Source: Bimastos eiseni (lineage: Eukaryota; Annelida; Clitellata; Crassiclitellata; Lumbricidae). From it: a stretch of 64,000 nt of DNA. The stretch covers positions 43,538,568 to 43,602,567 of the forward strand of contig OY365809.1 of assembly GCA_959347315.1 (NCBI GenBank), given 5' to 3'. Shown here in pieces: positions 36,001 to 64,000 of this stretch (the stretch's first letter is position 1; each line of letters begins with the position of its first letter). The notes under the pieces were generated by a model. The model was not told where the DNA came from, did no database searches, and was given only the letters and a program-made list of their open reading frames with translations. Both the position numbers and the translations under genes were made by a program.

Positions 36001-39000
36001 AAGAGCATCTGAAGGGCGATCTTTCGTGGAACAGCCCTTGCCACAGCTACACCCGGGGTTGAACAGAACAGGCCATTTGTCACCCTTCAAAAGCGAATCA
36101 CAAAACCTCTCCAGTTGACTGGTCCATACAATGACATGGAAACAAACTTTGCATGCATGATGTAAGTATATATTTTAAATATATGTGCAATTGTGCATGC
36201 ACTGAAGTATGTACATAGGTAAGTGTTCTTGCATATGTATAAGCTTTTAAACATGTATAAAAGTATGCAAGCGTGCATGCATTTAGGTGTGCCTGTATAT
36301 ATCAATCCTATTCTTATTAACGAAATTCCAACATCTTTTGGTGCATACACACACCTCGACGGCACAATTGCAGTTGTACTGCAGAGCAATGGTGCGCAAA
36401 GGGCTTACTCAAGGTCCCTACACAGTGACTCCCCGGACGAGGGTCGAACCCGCGCGCTCAGCACACACTAAACATGTGTGTATGACCATGAAAAGGAAAG
36501 TTGCTACTCCTGAACACCTAATTCAATAACCATCACTCATAAACTGTGTAAAATTTAACATAATATTATCAAAATTAAACATTCAAAAATGTCATTAGAA
36601 TATTAGAATTGTGATAGCAAAAATCCCCATAGAGAAACCGATTAATATCCACTTAACTTAAAGCTTCTAATTACTACCTGGAATACCTAAGAACACAGCT
36701 GCTAACCCTGGAGTTGCAAAGGTTGCCTTCTCCGAGGCAACTGCCATGTCGCACGTGGCCACCAATTGACAACCAGCTGCTGTCGCCAAACCTATGAAAT
36801 GAAGAAGTACAACACAGAACATTCTTAGTCATAATAACACATTTATACTCAGTGTTCATTTATAGAGCGCCACCATCGATCAACCACACATTGATCAATG
36901 GTACCAATCAACAGAGTATGGAATCACTCGGGGTGTGTCATGTGGAGGCTCGAATCCGCACTCTTCGTGTCATAAGCAATCACCCTAATTAATCGGCCAT
37001 GGTGTCCCACATATTTACGCAGAGCGTAACAAAAGAGCCTTAATTATATATATGTATATATGCATATATATATATATATACATATATATATAAACCTGAC
37101 TTCACGACCAAGGGATCTGCTTCACGACCCTCTGTATCCCTGTAAGGTCACCCCATACAACATACGACCCAGACCCCATGACCTAACCCGACCTATAATA
37201 GTTGATGCCTCTGTCAATAGAAGCTTTATGATGCGAATGCTATGTGACTTTCTTTAAAATTGATGTTATCTATACCTCTTGTAAACTGTTGTGTGTTTGC
37301 TGGTTGTCTAATTACAAATATTCTTACTTATTTACTTACTGGTTTTCAACCATTGATGTAATTCACAGTATGCCTGTAATCATACCGAGGTGTGTCAGTT
37401 TTATATCAATAAACAAACATTATTATTATTATTGTTATTATTATCATTATTATCATTTTTATTATGATGATTAGAAAGCGATCATCACAAAAATGTTGAA
37501 CTGACTGTCGGGGAAGTAAGTAAGTAAGTCAAGAAAGATCAGACTTCAAAGCTCTGCACGTTGTAAGTGTTCTGATAGAAGTTAAGAACACCAACCTTGG
37601 ACTTCAGCAATGACTGGGACCGGAATATCCTGTCAAATCAACCACACAATATACATATATATTCTATGTAATCTGTATGGATGATGTCCTTCACTGGCTA
37701 CCTATCCCACAGTGTACGTCATGTCAAGCAGGGTTTCTTCCATACTCTGGTGCTGCCTCTGCGGCACTGCACCTGTTTACGTTCAGGAGCCGTGTCGATC
37801 TGTCACCGCCAACGTCGGTGGACGTTCTCTCAGCTGCGCTGCTTGTAAGAGCTCGACTGTCCCCTTCGCCCGCACTTCTGTGATGCCAAACAGGGCCTTT
37901 GCAGTGGTGGATTACCACAAGAGCTTCACCTTCTGCCCAAAACCTTTTCATCAGCATTCTACTCGTTACTGAAAACAGCACGTTTTAGTCACAGTCGGAC
38001 TGGGAGCTCTTCTGAAGATATCTTGAAGGGGCGTTTTTCTCATTCATTCATTCATTCATTCATTCATTCATTCATTCATTCATTCATTCATTCATTCATT
38101 CATTCATTCATTCATTCATTCATTCATTCATTCATTCATTCATTCATTCATTCATTCATTCATTCATTCATTCATTCATTCATTCATTCATTCATTCATT
38201 CATTATGAAGATTTATATAACGCCCCTACAAGGCTACTACAAAGGAGTGCTCCCGACCCCGGGACGGTTAAAAAGAACAGTTTTAAGGCAAGTATAAAAG
38301 GAGTCTGAGTGGACCCTTGTTATATTGATTGATTGATTGAAGACCACATAAAGCTCAAGCTTCTGCATTTTAACAGACATTTACCTCAAGTGAGTAACAT
38401 CAAACACAACTAAGAAAGTAAAAAGGTTCTCTATTTAAAAAAATGCTAATCTCACTCTGGTTCACAGATATTAAAGACCCTTACCAAAACCCTCAAAAGC
38501 ATCCTCAGGTGGTCTAAAGGGCCTTCTGCTGCTGAAGCCCAGACAATAAAACTTATTAAACCTCATAAATTACAACAGAACGTATTGACAAATAAATCCA
38601 AAAAAGATTTACGACCAAGTGGAACCAGAAGGAACTGCATTCCACCACCACAAATCCAAAAACTTACTGGACCCATTGTAGATGACTAAGTTAGTCAGTG
38701 CATAGTGTGGTGCACGCCTTGCATGGTCGTCGCAAAGTTAAATTCGACCCTGTAATAACTTGTAATCATCTGTTCATACTGTGCTTGTAATCAAACTACA
38801 GTTTGTCAGTTCAAAATTGAATGAAGATATATTAAAAAGAGTGCATTCATAAGGCCTCAAAGAGACAACTAGTTAATGTGTAATTCCATTACATTAAGCC
38901 TCTGCTATGTCTGATTTAACTAGTCACCCTGTTCATTACCTGCACAAGCTTCATTACTTCTGTACAGACGTCAAACACTTTGGTGTGATAATCCATACCA

Positions 39001-40458
39001 GTGTCGCTTCTCTGAAACCATACACCATAGAGACATAAAAGAATGTACTCATAAAAAGTTTTTGCATAGAATAAAACAAATAAAATTACTCAGTATTCTA
39101 AATATGCAACAAAGTCAAATGACTTAATTGTATGATAATAGACTGTGAAGTTAAAAATGGCGTTTTGTAAACCTTTGGATATCCACACATTCATTAACAA
39201 AAACCAAATTAATGGCAAAACAACTAGAAAAATTAAACTTCCAAAATGAGAATCATACTCATATTAGATTTCTAATGCAAAAATGTCACAATTCCAAATG
39301 AAAACCTAACGGTTAATTTAACAAACAATAAAAGGCATCTACATTAATAATAACAAAGGCTACAAATAACAGTTAACATTATTAATAATACCACAGGCAC
39401 ATACATTTTTTTATAAACATTAACACTTTAATGACGAGGGTGTGCTAAACTCAACTGTAGAATACCTTAACGAGAGCTACGCTTTGCAGCTCTCATTAAA
39501 GTATTAGACAGCGCCAACCTATTTGCCACATAATAAAAGCCTCAAAGCTTTATAAACATCAATAACCCCAACAGACAATGAGCCATCTTTCTCTCCAAAC
39601 ACAGCAAAACAATTCTGACCTAATTTCAAGCATCATGACCATTGACCTACAAACCAGTTCCTTGAGGTCATGACCTGACGAGAAGACGGGACCATTGGCT
39701 CGAAGGACGATCACTCTCACATCTCGACTGCTGATGTCATGAGTCAAGTCGGCCTTTATCGACTCCAGCATGCTCAGTGATAAAGCATTCCTAAGAAATG
39801 AAAGCCCCACCAGTTCTGAAGCACAGCCAATAAATGCTAAGCACACAATTATGCCAATGGAAATTATACTGTAGTTATGGATTTCTAAAGCAATTCTCAC
39901 AGTAAATGGTAAAACCTGATCTCAGACATGCACCCAGTGCAAAAAGACCCTAGAGAAAAGAAAAGTCTTAAGATTACGGGCAGAGACAGAAGTACTCCAA
40001 CTTGTACACAAAGCCGCGCCTCAGATTCACATAGGCGTGCCCTTGCACGTGTTATAAATGTTATTAATAAATAAATTATAAGAAAATATTCATCAGAGGT
40101 AATAGAGGAATGAATATTCAAAGATAATATATGCATATTCATCAAAGGTAATATATGAATATTCATTTAAGGTAATACATGAATATTCATCAAAGGCAAT
40201 ACATGAATATTCATCAATGTTCGCATGTAAATATTCATCAGGAGCACTATATGAATATTTATTCACAGTAACACATTGCCATTTGCAAATCCTTCCAATG
40301 AGTATTCAACAGAATAGTAGCAACCTTTTCTTCGGATTGTTCAGAGTGATTGTGCGGACACCGTTGACATCAGATCGTAACGTGAGTTCCTCTGTTTTCA
40401 GATCTGATTTGATGCCAAACAACTTCATCCCTGAGCTGAAGGTCCGTCGCAGAATCAT
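33050..40458 (-). CDS. ECHDC3: Enoyl-CoA hydratase domain-containing protein 3 (284 aa)
   Basis: Crotonase-fold protein, probably mitochondrial; substrate not settled in the family. Exons: 40325-40458, 39655-39790, 38940-39011, 37596-37629, 36707-36791, 35975-36084, 35434-35492, 34681-34787, 33050-33167; all join in phase. Recognisable blocks: [14 protein letters not shown]; the oxyanion strand [39 protein letters not shown], then [30 protein letters not shown]; and the C-terminal [21 protein letters not shown]. The N-terminus ([10 protein letters not shown]) is Arg/Ser-rich like a mitochondrial presequence. Intron 6 has an unusual GC donor (CAAG|GCCAGT). An acceptor-like site at 40474 suggests an upstream exon; the frame at 42295-42516 would join in phase. 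Human protein is about 303 aa. Confidence 0.93.
34020..34352. repeat. G-rich dispersed repeat in ECHDC3 intron 8
   Basis: Ends in long G and C runs ('ctgggggggcagatgcccccctgccccc') and starts with 'agaggtgtaag', whose complement recurs near the other end ('cttgttacactcct'), so an inverted-repeat element is likely. A similar but distinct G-rich relic is near 35048-35220. Not coding. Confidence 0.5.
36341..36472 (-). mobile_element. tRNA-derived SINE, family A (minus orientation)
   Basis: The reverse complement carries the B-box region GGGTTCGACCCTCGTCCGGGG followed by the family body with 'actgcaattgtgcc'. The 5' head is truncated. Confidence 0.7.
36934..37016 (-). mobile_element. SINE head fragment (tRNA-like)
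   Basis: The reverse complement reads TGGCCGATTAATTAGGGTGATT...GGATTCGAGCC, the A- and B-box part of family A without its body. Lies in ECHDC3 intron 4. Confidence 0.55.
37677..37975 (+). mobile_element. LINE reverse-transcriptase C-terminal relic
   Basis: Begins [10 protein letters not shown], the classic motif downstream of the RT domain in Jockey/CR1-type LINEs, then continues after frame changes with APVYVQE...GRSLSCAA...[17 protein letters not shown], which matches the order PxYL...LRSA...VPR...RAF of those elements. Frame breaks show it is dead. It lies just upstream of an ECHDC3 exon's acceptor side. Confidence 0.65.
38038..38204. repeat. (ATTC)n microsatellite
   Basis: About 41 perfect copies directly joined to a family C 'TATATAACGCC' repeat (38205-38315). 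The reading frame across it encodes only a Ser-Phe-Ile-His repeat. Confidence 0.95.
38205..38315 (+). repeat. Family C dispersed repeat next to (ATTC)n
   Basis: 'gatttatataacgcccctacaaggctactacaaaggagtgctcccgaccccgg', clearly the same family as 16935 and 53368. Confidence 0.6.
38695..38825 (+). mobile_element. SINE family B, 3' part
   Basis: Shares 'gccttgcatggtcgtcgcaaagttaaattcgaccctgtaataacttg' and the 'ttcatactgtgcttgtaatcaaactac' tail with the fuller copy at 57682-57940. Confidence 0.6.
40085..40265. repeat. Minisatellite 'tgaatattcatcaaaggtaatata' near ECHDC3 exon 1
   Basis: Six degenerate copies of a unit of about 30 bp, each holding the palindrome GAATATTC. More copies appear at about 40525-40585 on the other side of exon 40325-40458, so the array flanks the exon. 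Confidence 0.75.
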
Positions 40459-42294
40459 TTGACAGAATACTTCCTAAAAAGTAAACAAAGGACACTCACA
40501 AGATAACAAAAATGATAACAACATGATGAATATTCATGTACTACCTTTGATGGATATTCATGGTTAACTTAGATGAATATTCATATAATCTTTCAAGATT
40601 ATTAATATATGAACTTTGCCAGATATTCGTGTCACATTCGCATTCTCCTTCGAAAAACTTTTCAGACAGCAGAGGCACACGATCCATGCATGTGACAGCA
40701 AATGACTGAAGAAAGGAAATGTATGGAGAAATGGAACGTATGGAGAAATAAAAAGCATTGGAAAATGAAATATGAGAAGTACTTAATGAAATGTATATAG
40801 AAATTAAATGTACAAACTGACAAGCTAAAATCAAGAAAATGAAACTGTTTCAATATTCGATACTCGGTACCAGTCAATTGTAATACTCAGTATTCGGCAG
40901 GAAATTCACACTCGGTACATCCCTAATCATTAGCCATTTGTATCTTATGATTAATCATCAGTTGGTGGCTCTTAGCTATTGTGAGAGTAACCAACTCAAA
41001 GAAGACTCCAATTCATAACATCAGATTAAAAACTGAGTGCACCACCCAGTAACCATGTTCCAATTTTAGAAGTGGCCACTCTGGTAAGATTCCAGGTTGG
41101 TATGTTGATTTGGGCCATAAATGCTCACATTTATGTTTTTGGATTGGCAAGTGACTCATCTAATTAAAACAAAGGGAAGGACGAACAGCTTTTCATAAAA
41201 ACTATAATGGGGTCACGGCCCAGTTTGATTGCACTCCTTGGATTTCTCTTATTTGAAAACGAAGCAAATGCTACATCACCTGTTTTTTCAGTGGCAACAG
41301 AAGCTGTCCAGTCATCATTTTGAGAGCCATCTTCTAAAGGTTCAACTTCTGAAAACAGTGTACGACCAACTAAGAAATTAAAAAGGTATACACTTTGAGA
41401 CAAGAAGCAGGGAACAATCAAGAATGTAATATGACCAATTTCCAGGCTACCTACTACACGAGACAATCGGTGTCTGCTCGATAATCCGAAGGTTCAATAG
41501 TCCAAAAATTCTATACTCCGACATTAATTTAACTAGAAGCTGGATCAATTGATGAAAAGAATGTGCAAAACTGAGTGCTGGATTGATATGAAAACAGTCG
41601 TGCCTAAATGGAAGCTGGATGAATGAAATGAATGGCACAATTCAGCTTCTAGCCAAACACAATTCTTTTCATCAATCCAGCTACCATTGTTTTTTTAAAA
41701 CACAATCTTATCACCTATCAACTGGACACCATGCAATCTTCGGACTATCAAATAATATTTAAAGTGGCTTCAAGCCCAAGTCAGCATTTCCATGGGCTCA
41801 ACATGTGGTCCCGTGTGGGCTCTTTGTGGGCATGTTCGTATGGCCGGGCTCAGTAGCATGTTGCGCGACACCTTTGAGCCTTCGAAGTCCTTAAAGGCGC
41901 AGTATAAATTTATCTGTATCTGCTTAAAATTCTCCTTAGCTCCATTATTTTCAACATCGGTCTGCTAACGAACATTGTCATAACATAAATGTTTTTTTAC
42001 TTTCGATTGATAAATTGTGAGCAAACCATAAACTCGCGAAGCGCTCGGTGCGTTATCGATTCTGTTTTGATTAAGCGCCTGTGAGTAAGCTGGTTCCCGT
42101 GACTTCACTTTTGTGTGCGCTGTAGAAATGTTGAGACTACGATTACGATAAATGCTTAGTTGCATTGTATTGTGTTGTATAACACAGTAAAAAAGTTAAA
42201 TAAATTTTAATACTGATGCTAAAATTGTGCATTAAAACTAACGCTATAAGGAACGTATAAAGCCAAATGCAGTAAACATAAACTTATATTATAC

Positions 42295-42516
42295 CTGCTC
42301 TACAGAATACGTCTTGATGATACTGTAAGTCTGTAACAGAATACGAAACTCCCCTTGGCCCTTGATGTATGTAAATACAGATTTAAACAGCTTGGCCCTT
42401 GCTCCTTGGCTCAGAAGCAAAACCAATATACATGATATACACAGGGCTGGAAAGTCCCTATGGAACGTCGCGTCACAAGTTTTGGGCGATAATCTGGAGC
42501 AAGAATGTTCACACAT
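42295..42516 (-). CDS. Possible upstream coding exon of ECHDC3
   Basis: Open from an ATG at 42516 to a donor-like CAG|GTATAA at 42295. Splicing to the acceptor at 40474 would continue GAA-GTA-TTC-TGT-CAA into the ATG at 40458 in frame. The encoded segment has no recognisable conservation, so it may equally be 5' UTR or chance. The upstream in-frame TAG at the 40458 ATG is removed only by such a splice. Confidence 0.25.
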
Positions 42517-43249
42517 TTTTGAAAAAACAGGCTGATTCGTTAACCTTTAGAAAAATCGACGGTAAGACAAAATCGACGAATAACTTTGTAAGCAAAAGCG
42601 ATAATATGCTTTTGGACGTTAACAACATCATATTTTCAAATAGCTGTAAAATTTAGATTGGGGCGACATCTTTGTTTAAAAGTGCAACGTGTAAACATAA
42701 ATATGACGAGTGACATGGTTCTTGATTAGACCCTTCCTCATGTTATAGCACCATAATTTTTAACCTGGGTTTTGTTTCTTGCCTAAATCGAAATAAATTG
42801 GTACATCGATCTTTTAGAATCTACGCTATCTTGGTTTACTCCTGCGCCACCACACGACCCCATCACCGATTAACACGCAGCACCATGCATGCTGTCTTCT
42901 CGTCTTAACCTCCTCGGATTTTGACCAGACACACGAGAACGAACAATACAATGCAACTGCTTTAGGCCGTTGCCCTTATCAAGTTCAGAAGTGCACATAC
43001 GCACAGATGGAGCTGATACAATTCTGTTACAGAGCAATAATAATTGTGAATGGATACAGTAACTGCACTGCTTGTCTGCATCGGACAAGTATAGGATCGA
43101 CCCAGGATCGAGCTCAGCCAGTATTCCCCGCTTTACATACAATTGGTCGCGTGGTGCCTGAACAGAGCAGCGTGGCAATTCCGGACTTGATTTGATATAG
43201 CGCCGGCGTTTCGCATGCTGTCTTCGAAGTGGCTCTTGTGGGTACTGGG

Positions 43250-43740
43250 CAAATGGAGGAAAGGCAGGATGAGGGCAAAACAGATGAATGGGAGTTTGAG
43301 GGCCAATGGAGGAATGGCAGGATGAGGGCAAAATGGATGAAAGAGATATTGAGGGCAAATGGAGGAATGACAGGATGAAAGCAAATGGATAAAACGAAGG
43401 TTGAGGGCAAAACGGAGGATATGGAGACTGAGAACAAATGAAGGAAAGGGAGGTTGAGGGCAAAATAGAGGAAAGGGAGGCTGAGAGCAAATGGAGGAAA
43501 AGGTGGATGTGAGCGCATGATGGAGGAACGAGAGGAGTGAGGGATAAAGGAGGAAAGGGAAAATGAGATCAAATGGATGAAGCGAGGTTGAGAGCAAACA
43601 GGACGAAGGTTGAGATCAAATGGAGGAAAAGGATAGTGAGGGCAAAGAGGACGAAAAGGAGGTTGAATGCAAAAAATGGAGGAAAGGGAGGTTAAAAGTA
43701 AAATGCAGGAAAGAGAGATTGAGGGCAGAGCATCACCATC
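43250..43740. repeat. Purine-rich minisatellite (GGAGGAAAGGGAGGTTGAGGGCAAA-like)
   Basis: Around 17 degenerate copies of a unit of roughly 25-33 bp. Two overlapping minus-strand frames stay open across it with the same Ser/Pro/Phe/Leu-rich composition, which is an effect of the repeat and not of a gene. Confidence 0.8.
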
Positions 43741-43754
43741 CATTTTCTCTACTT

Positions 43755-44285
43755 GCCGTGTATATGGCGCCACCTAGCGAATCCAAATGAACTAAATTTT
43801 AGCGTGTTACATAAACACCGTGTATATGGAGCCACCTAGCGAATCGATATGAACTAAATATTAGCGTGTAAAAAACACCGTGCATATTACGCCACCTAGC
43901 GAATCGAAACGAACTAAATTTTAATGTGTTAAATAAACACCGTGTATATGGCGCTACCTAGCGAATCGAAATGAATTAAATTTTGTCGTGTTACACAAAA
44001 CACCATGTCCATGGAGCCACCTAGCGAATCGAAACGAACTAAATTTTAATATGTGAAATAAACACCGTGCATATGGCGCTACCTAGCGAATCGAAATGAA
44101 GTAAATTTTAAGGAGTCATATGGGCACCGTATATATGGCGCCACCTATGGGATCGAAATAAACTAAATTTTAACGTGCCAAATAAACACCGTGCATATGG
44201 CGCCACCTCGTGAATCAAATTATCTAAATTTTAACGTGTTAAACACCGTATATGGCGCCACCTAGCGAATCGATGTGAACCAACA
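43755..44285. repeat. Nine-copy 62-bp satellite with CTCF-like core
   Basis: Unit: 'caccgtgtatatggcgccacctagcgaatcgaaatgaactaaattttaacgtgttaaataaa'. The GGCGCCACCTAGCG block begins at about 43766, 43828, 43888, 43950, 44013, 44075, 44137, 44199 and 44253, so spacing is 61-63 bp except the last (54). Read on the minus strand the block is CGCTAGGTGGCGCC, close to the CTCF core. It lies between the PFK stop and the ECHDC3 promoter. Confidence 0.85.
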
Positions 44286-45592
44286 TTATCGAGCGGCCCT
44301 AACCACCACAAGGGCGCCCTCAACCAGAGCGGCGAGGAAGGACTACTGGACAGTCGCACTTTGTAAAATCATGTAACTCTTTTGTTGCTCAGAGGCGCAG
44401 ACTTATGGGGAACAGGAGGGGACGGTCCACTCCAAAATTTCAGGGACATAGCTGCTTATATCCCCTCAAATATTTCATAAATATTATACATTTTTAGTGT
44501 TTTCAACTGTTCATCATTTTGTGCTGCATCCATGTTTGGGAATTGAAATTTTTTTCCAACCTGTCCCCCAAATCCTATTTTTGTCCATCTGTCTCCCCAA
44601 GCGCAGGACCATGTCTCCGCCAATGCCACTACTTGTTCTCTGGTAGTGCCAGTTCCACCTCTAAATAAATGAGGATGGCGATGCAAATGATATTCGTTAT
44701 CACAATGTCGTTATCTGAAACTAATTGATATAGGCCTACATGTATACCATCAAACAATGACTAAATCACACGGTTTCGCTTAAGGCAACGCTCTCAGGTA
44801 GTTACAAGTATGCACACCAATCCATCACCTTCACCAGCTGCATAATCGTGTGCCTTTTGCATTACAAGTGAAACTTCTATTATCAAATTACAACGGACTA
44901 CCATCAAATTATGCAAAACACATAAATAGCTAAGCCAGTAGTCCTCATGCACCCACATTGAACAAATGCTAGTCAAAACGTGTGTGCATGCTGTTTGGGA
45001 GCCTTTGCAGCAGGCCTACTGAAATAACCTAAGAATAAAGACAATCCAGTAATCATTAACTATTGCTATGGTCACTTGATGCTATTCTTTTGGCGTTATT
45101 ATCATCTCAAATGAAGACTCGCAATTCCTTCAGCAAACTTGTAGTTACTTTCAAAAACAAACAGACTTTTTAGCTCAAAAGATCAGCTTTAAATTCATCA
45201 GTCTGTTTGCTGGTAGTGTTTATTTCTAATCATTTAAACTTATTATCCAAAACTAATGTAATTAAATCCAAATCTGAGGACAAACACGCCTAAATAAATA
45301 GTTGATACGATAGATAAAATGCTAGTTGTATTCTCTACGTACTTTTCTTATGACAAATGAAATCATGGTGTGTCAGCCTGATATATATATATTAAAGTTA
45401 CAAAGTTGAACTGCTACCTACAACAGGTTTCTCAAATGTACACATTGGGGCTCTGAATAAAAAAACCAAAACAACAGAAACATCGGATAGACGCCACACG
45501 TAAGCGCGTAAAACATATACCAGCTTAAGTAGTCTGTGTTGTAAATATCCCGCATTCAATATGCGTGAACAGTTGTTTTGTGGTTAGAGCCT

Positions 45593-63164
<17,572 letters not shown>

Positions 63165-64000
63165 CTGTTAAAACGTTGAGAAAACAAAATGCATATAACA
63201 TTGCATGTATGTGTATTTGAGGGAATAGTGTATGTATGCAGGAGGGCCAAAGTATTCGGGGAATAGAGTAATGTCTAACACAATGGTATGCAGATCTGAG
63301 GAAGTGAGTTTGTTTCCTGAATTCTCTAAGGTTGACTAGTCTTTCTTTCGCTAGGTGGTGGTTAAATCAGACGTATAACGTAATGTTTGCCTTGCATGAC
63401 AGTTAAATTGGACTCCTGCAATAACTTGTCTTCCTTTTTAGACTTCAGAAGTTTTAAACCCTGTTATATCAAATCTCCCGAACTCTTCTTCTGTCGTACC
63501 AGACTGCAGAGTCTGGCGATATCTAAATATCACTTATCTAACTGTGTGGCATGGTGGCCGATTGGTTAGAGCGGTCAGCCTATGACACGGAGAGTGCGGG
63601 TTCGAACCTCGTCTGAGGAGTTACTGTGTAAGGACATGCAGCAAGTCCCTTGGGCACAATTGCTTTGCAATAAAACTGCAATTGTGCAATGAAGGCAAGT
63701 GTGCACTTCTGAACTAATTGTAAGCAGAATGATATCAAATTACAGCTGTATTGTATTGTATTGAAACTAACTAAGGCACAGGTCAAGGTGCAACCAATTG
63801 ACTCTATTTACATGCACAAAATAAAAGAAGAGACTAAGCAGTTTAGTCAAAATCTGAAGGCCAGAATAGACTCAACAGCAAACACTTGCCAGAAGAGCCT
63901 TACAAAGACCTGGGCCAGTGACAGAAGCATAGGCAGAGACTTGGTCCTGAGTTTGGGGGGACAGGTAAACAAAAATATGGTTTGGAGAAGACAGGATGGA
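63165..64000. other. PFK intron upstream of first visible exon
   Basis: I searched both strands for the exon encoding the PFK N-terminal SGGDAQ segment and did not find it, so it should lie past 64000. The stretch holds a family B SINE relic (about 63262-63430) and a family A SINE. Confidence 0.6.
63547..63715 (+). mobile_element. tRNA-derived SINE, family A, with perfect B box
   Basis: TGGCCGATTGGTTAGAGC followed by GGTTCGAACC, matching pol III A- and B-box patterns, then the shared body 'cacaattgctttgcaataaaactgcaattg'. The body continues well past the tRNA-like head, which marks a SINE and not a tRNA gene. Confidence 0.75.

Larger units (their letters stand above)
40459..45592. other. Region between ECHDC3 start codon and PFK stop codon
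   Basis: Upstream region of ECHDC3, with a possible further exon ending at 42295. From 43250 rightwards it is dominated by a purine-rich minisatellite, the 62-bp CTCF-like satellite, and a decayed repeat at about 44390-44660. No other gene supported. Confidence 0.45.

Noticed and set aside
36678..36706. Extension of the ECHDC3 exon 36707-36791 to a donor at 36678
   Set aside because: It would encode an unconserved LAAVFLGIP segment; ending at 36707 and joining exon 35975-36084 restores the family sequence [17 protein letters not shown] in phase.
42870..43773. Overlapping minus-strand frames of 154-219 aa
   Set aside because: Three frames are open at once over a purine-rich minisatellite with the same biased composition; a repeat artefact.
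63547..63620. A genuine tRNA gene
   Set aside because: The head has good A and B boxes but the same downstream body occurs in copies at 13291, 59012 and 36341, and no clean acceptor-stem pairing is evident; a SINE.

Overview
This 64 kb window is nuclear DNA of an animal: five genes have many short exons separated by AT-rich introns with GT/GC...AG borders, and the products are typical metazoan housekeeping proteins. Tetranucleotide arrays (CAAT, ATTC), tRNA-headed SINEs, 'TATAGCGCC' repeats and small inverted-repeat transposons suggest a marine invertebrate. The species cannot be fixed from the sequence alone.

Layout, left to right. 1-1469: pyrimidine-rich DNA and a complete non-autonomous hAT-type element. 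1470-5930 (-): a long intronless gene for a Ser-rich repeat protein with three helices resembling PKA-anchoring (AKAP) helices; two perfect cAMP response elements lie 323-393 bp upstream. 7924-13178 (-): MCAT, mitochondrial malonyl-CoA:ACP transacylase, 4 coding exons. 14141-15335: two adjacent inverted-repeat elements between divergent genes. 16496-21424 (+): DTWD2, tRNA acp3U transferase, 6 exons. 22716-30389 (-): CHID1, chitinase-domain protein, 11 exons. 33050-40458 (-): ECHDC3, crotonase-fold protein, 9 exons, possibly with a further 5' exon. 43755-44285: nine 62-bp repeats, most carrying a CTCF-like core. 45593-63164 (-): ATP-dependent 6-phosphofructokinase, 21 exons; its first coding part lies beyond the right edge.

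I rebuilt each multi-exon gene by hand. Every internal exon joins in phase, and protein lengths agree with the vertebrate families: 449, 292, 392 and 284 aa, plus 758 aa of PFK. Four of the 46 introns read as GC-AG. Several products bear on metabolism (PFK in glycolysis; MCAT in mitochondrial fatty-acid synthesis; ECHDC3 probably mitochondrial), but this is ordinary eukaryotic clustering with no sign of co-transcription.

The most notable items are the candidate AKAP gene with its paired CREs, the CTCF-like satellite between PFK and ECHDC3, a hAT element whose target duplication includes a PFK splice donor's +6 base, exactly spaced copies of a PFK 3' splice site next to a large hairpin, and the high share of GC-AG introns.
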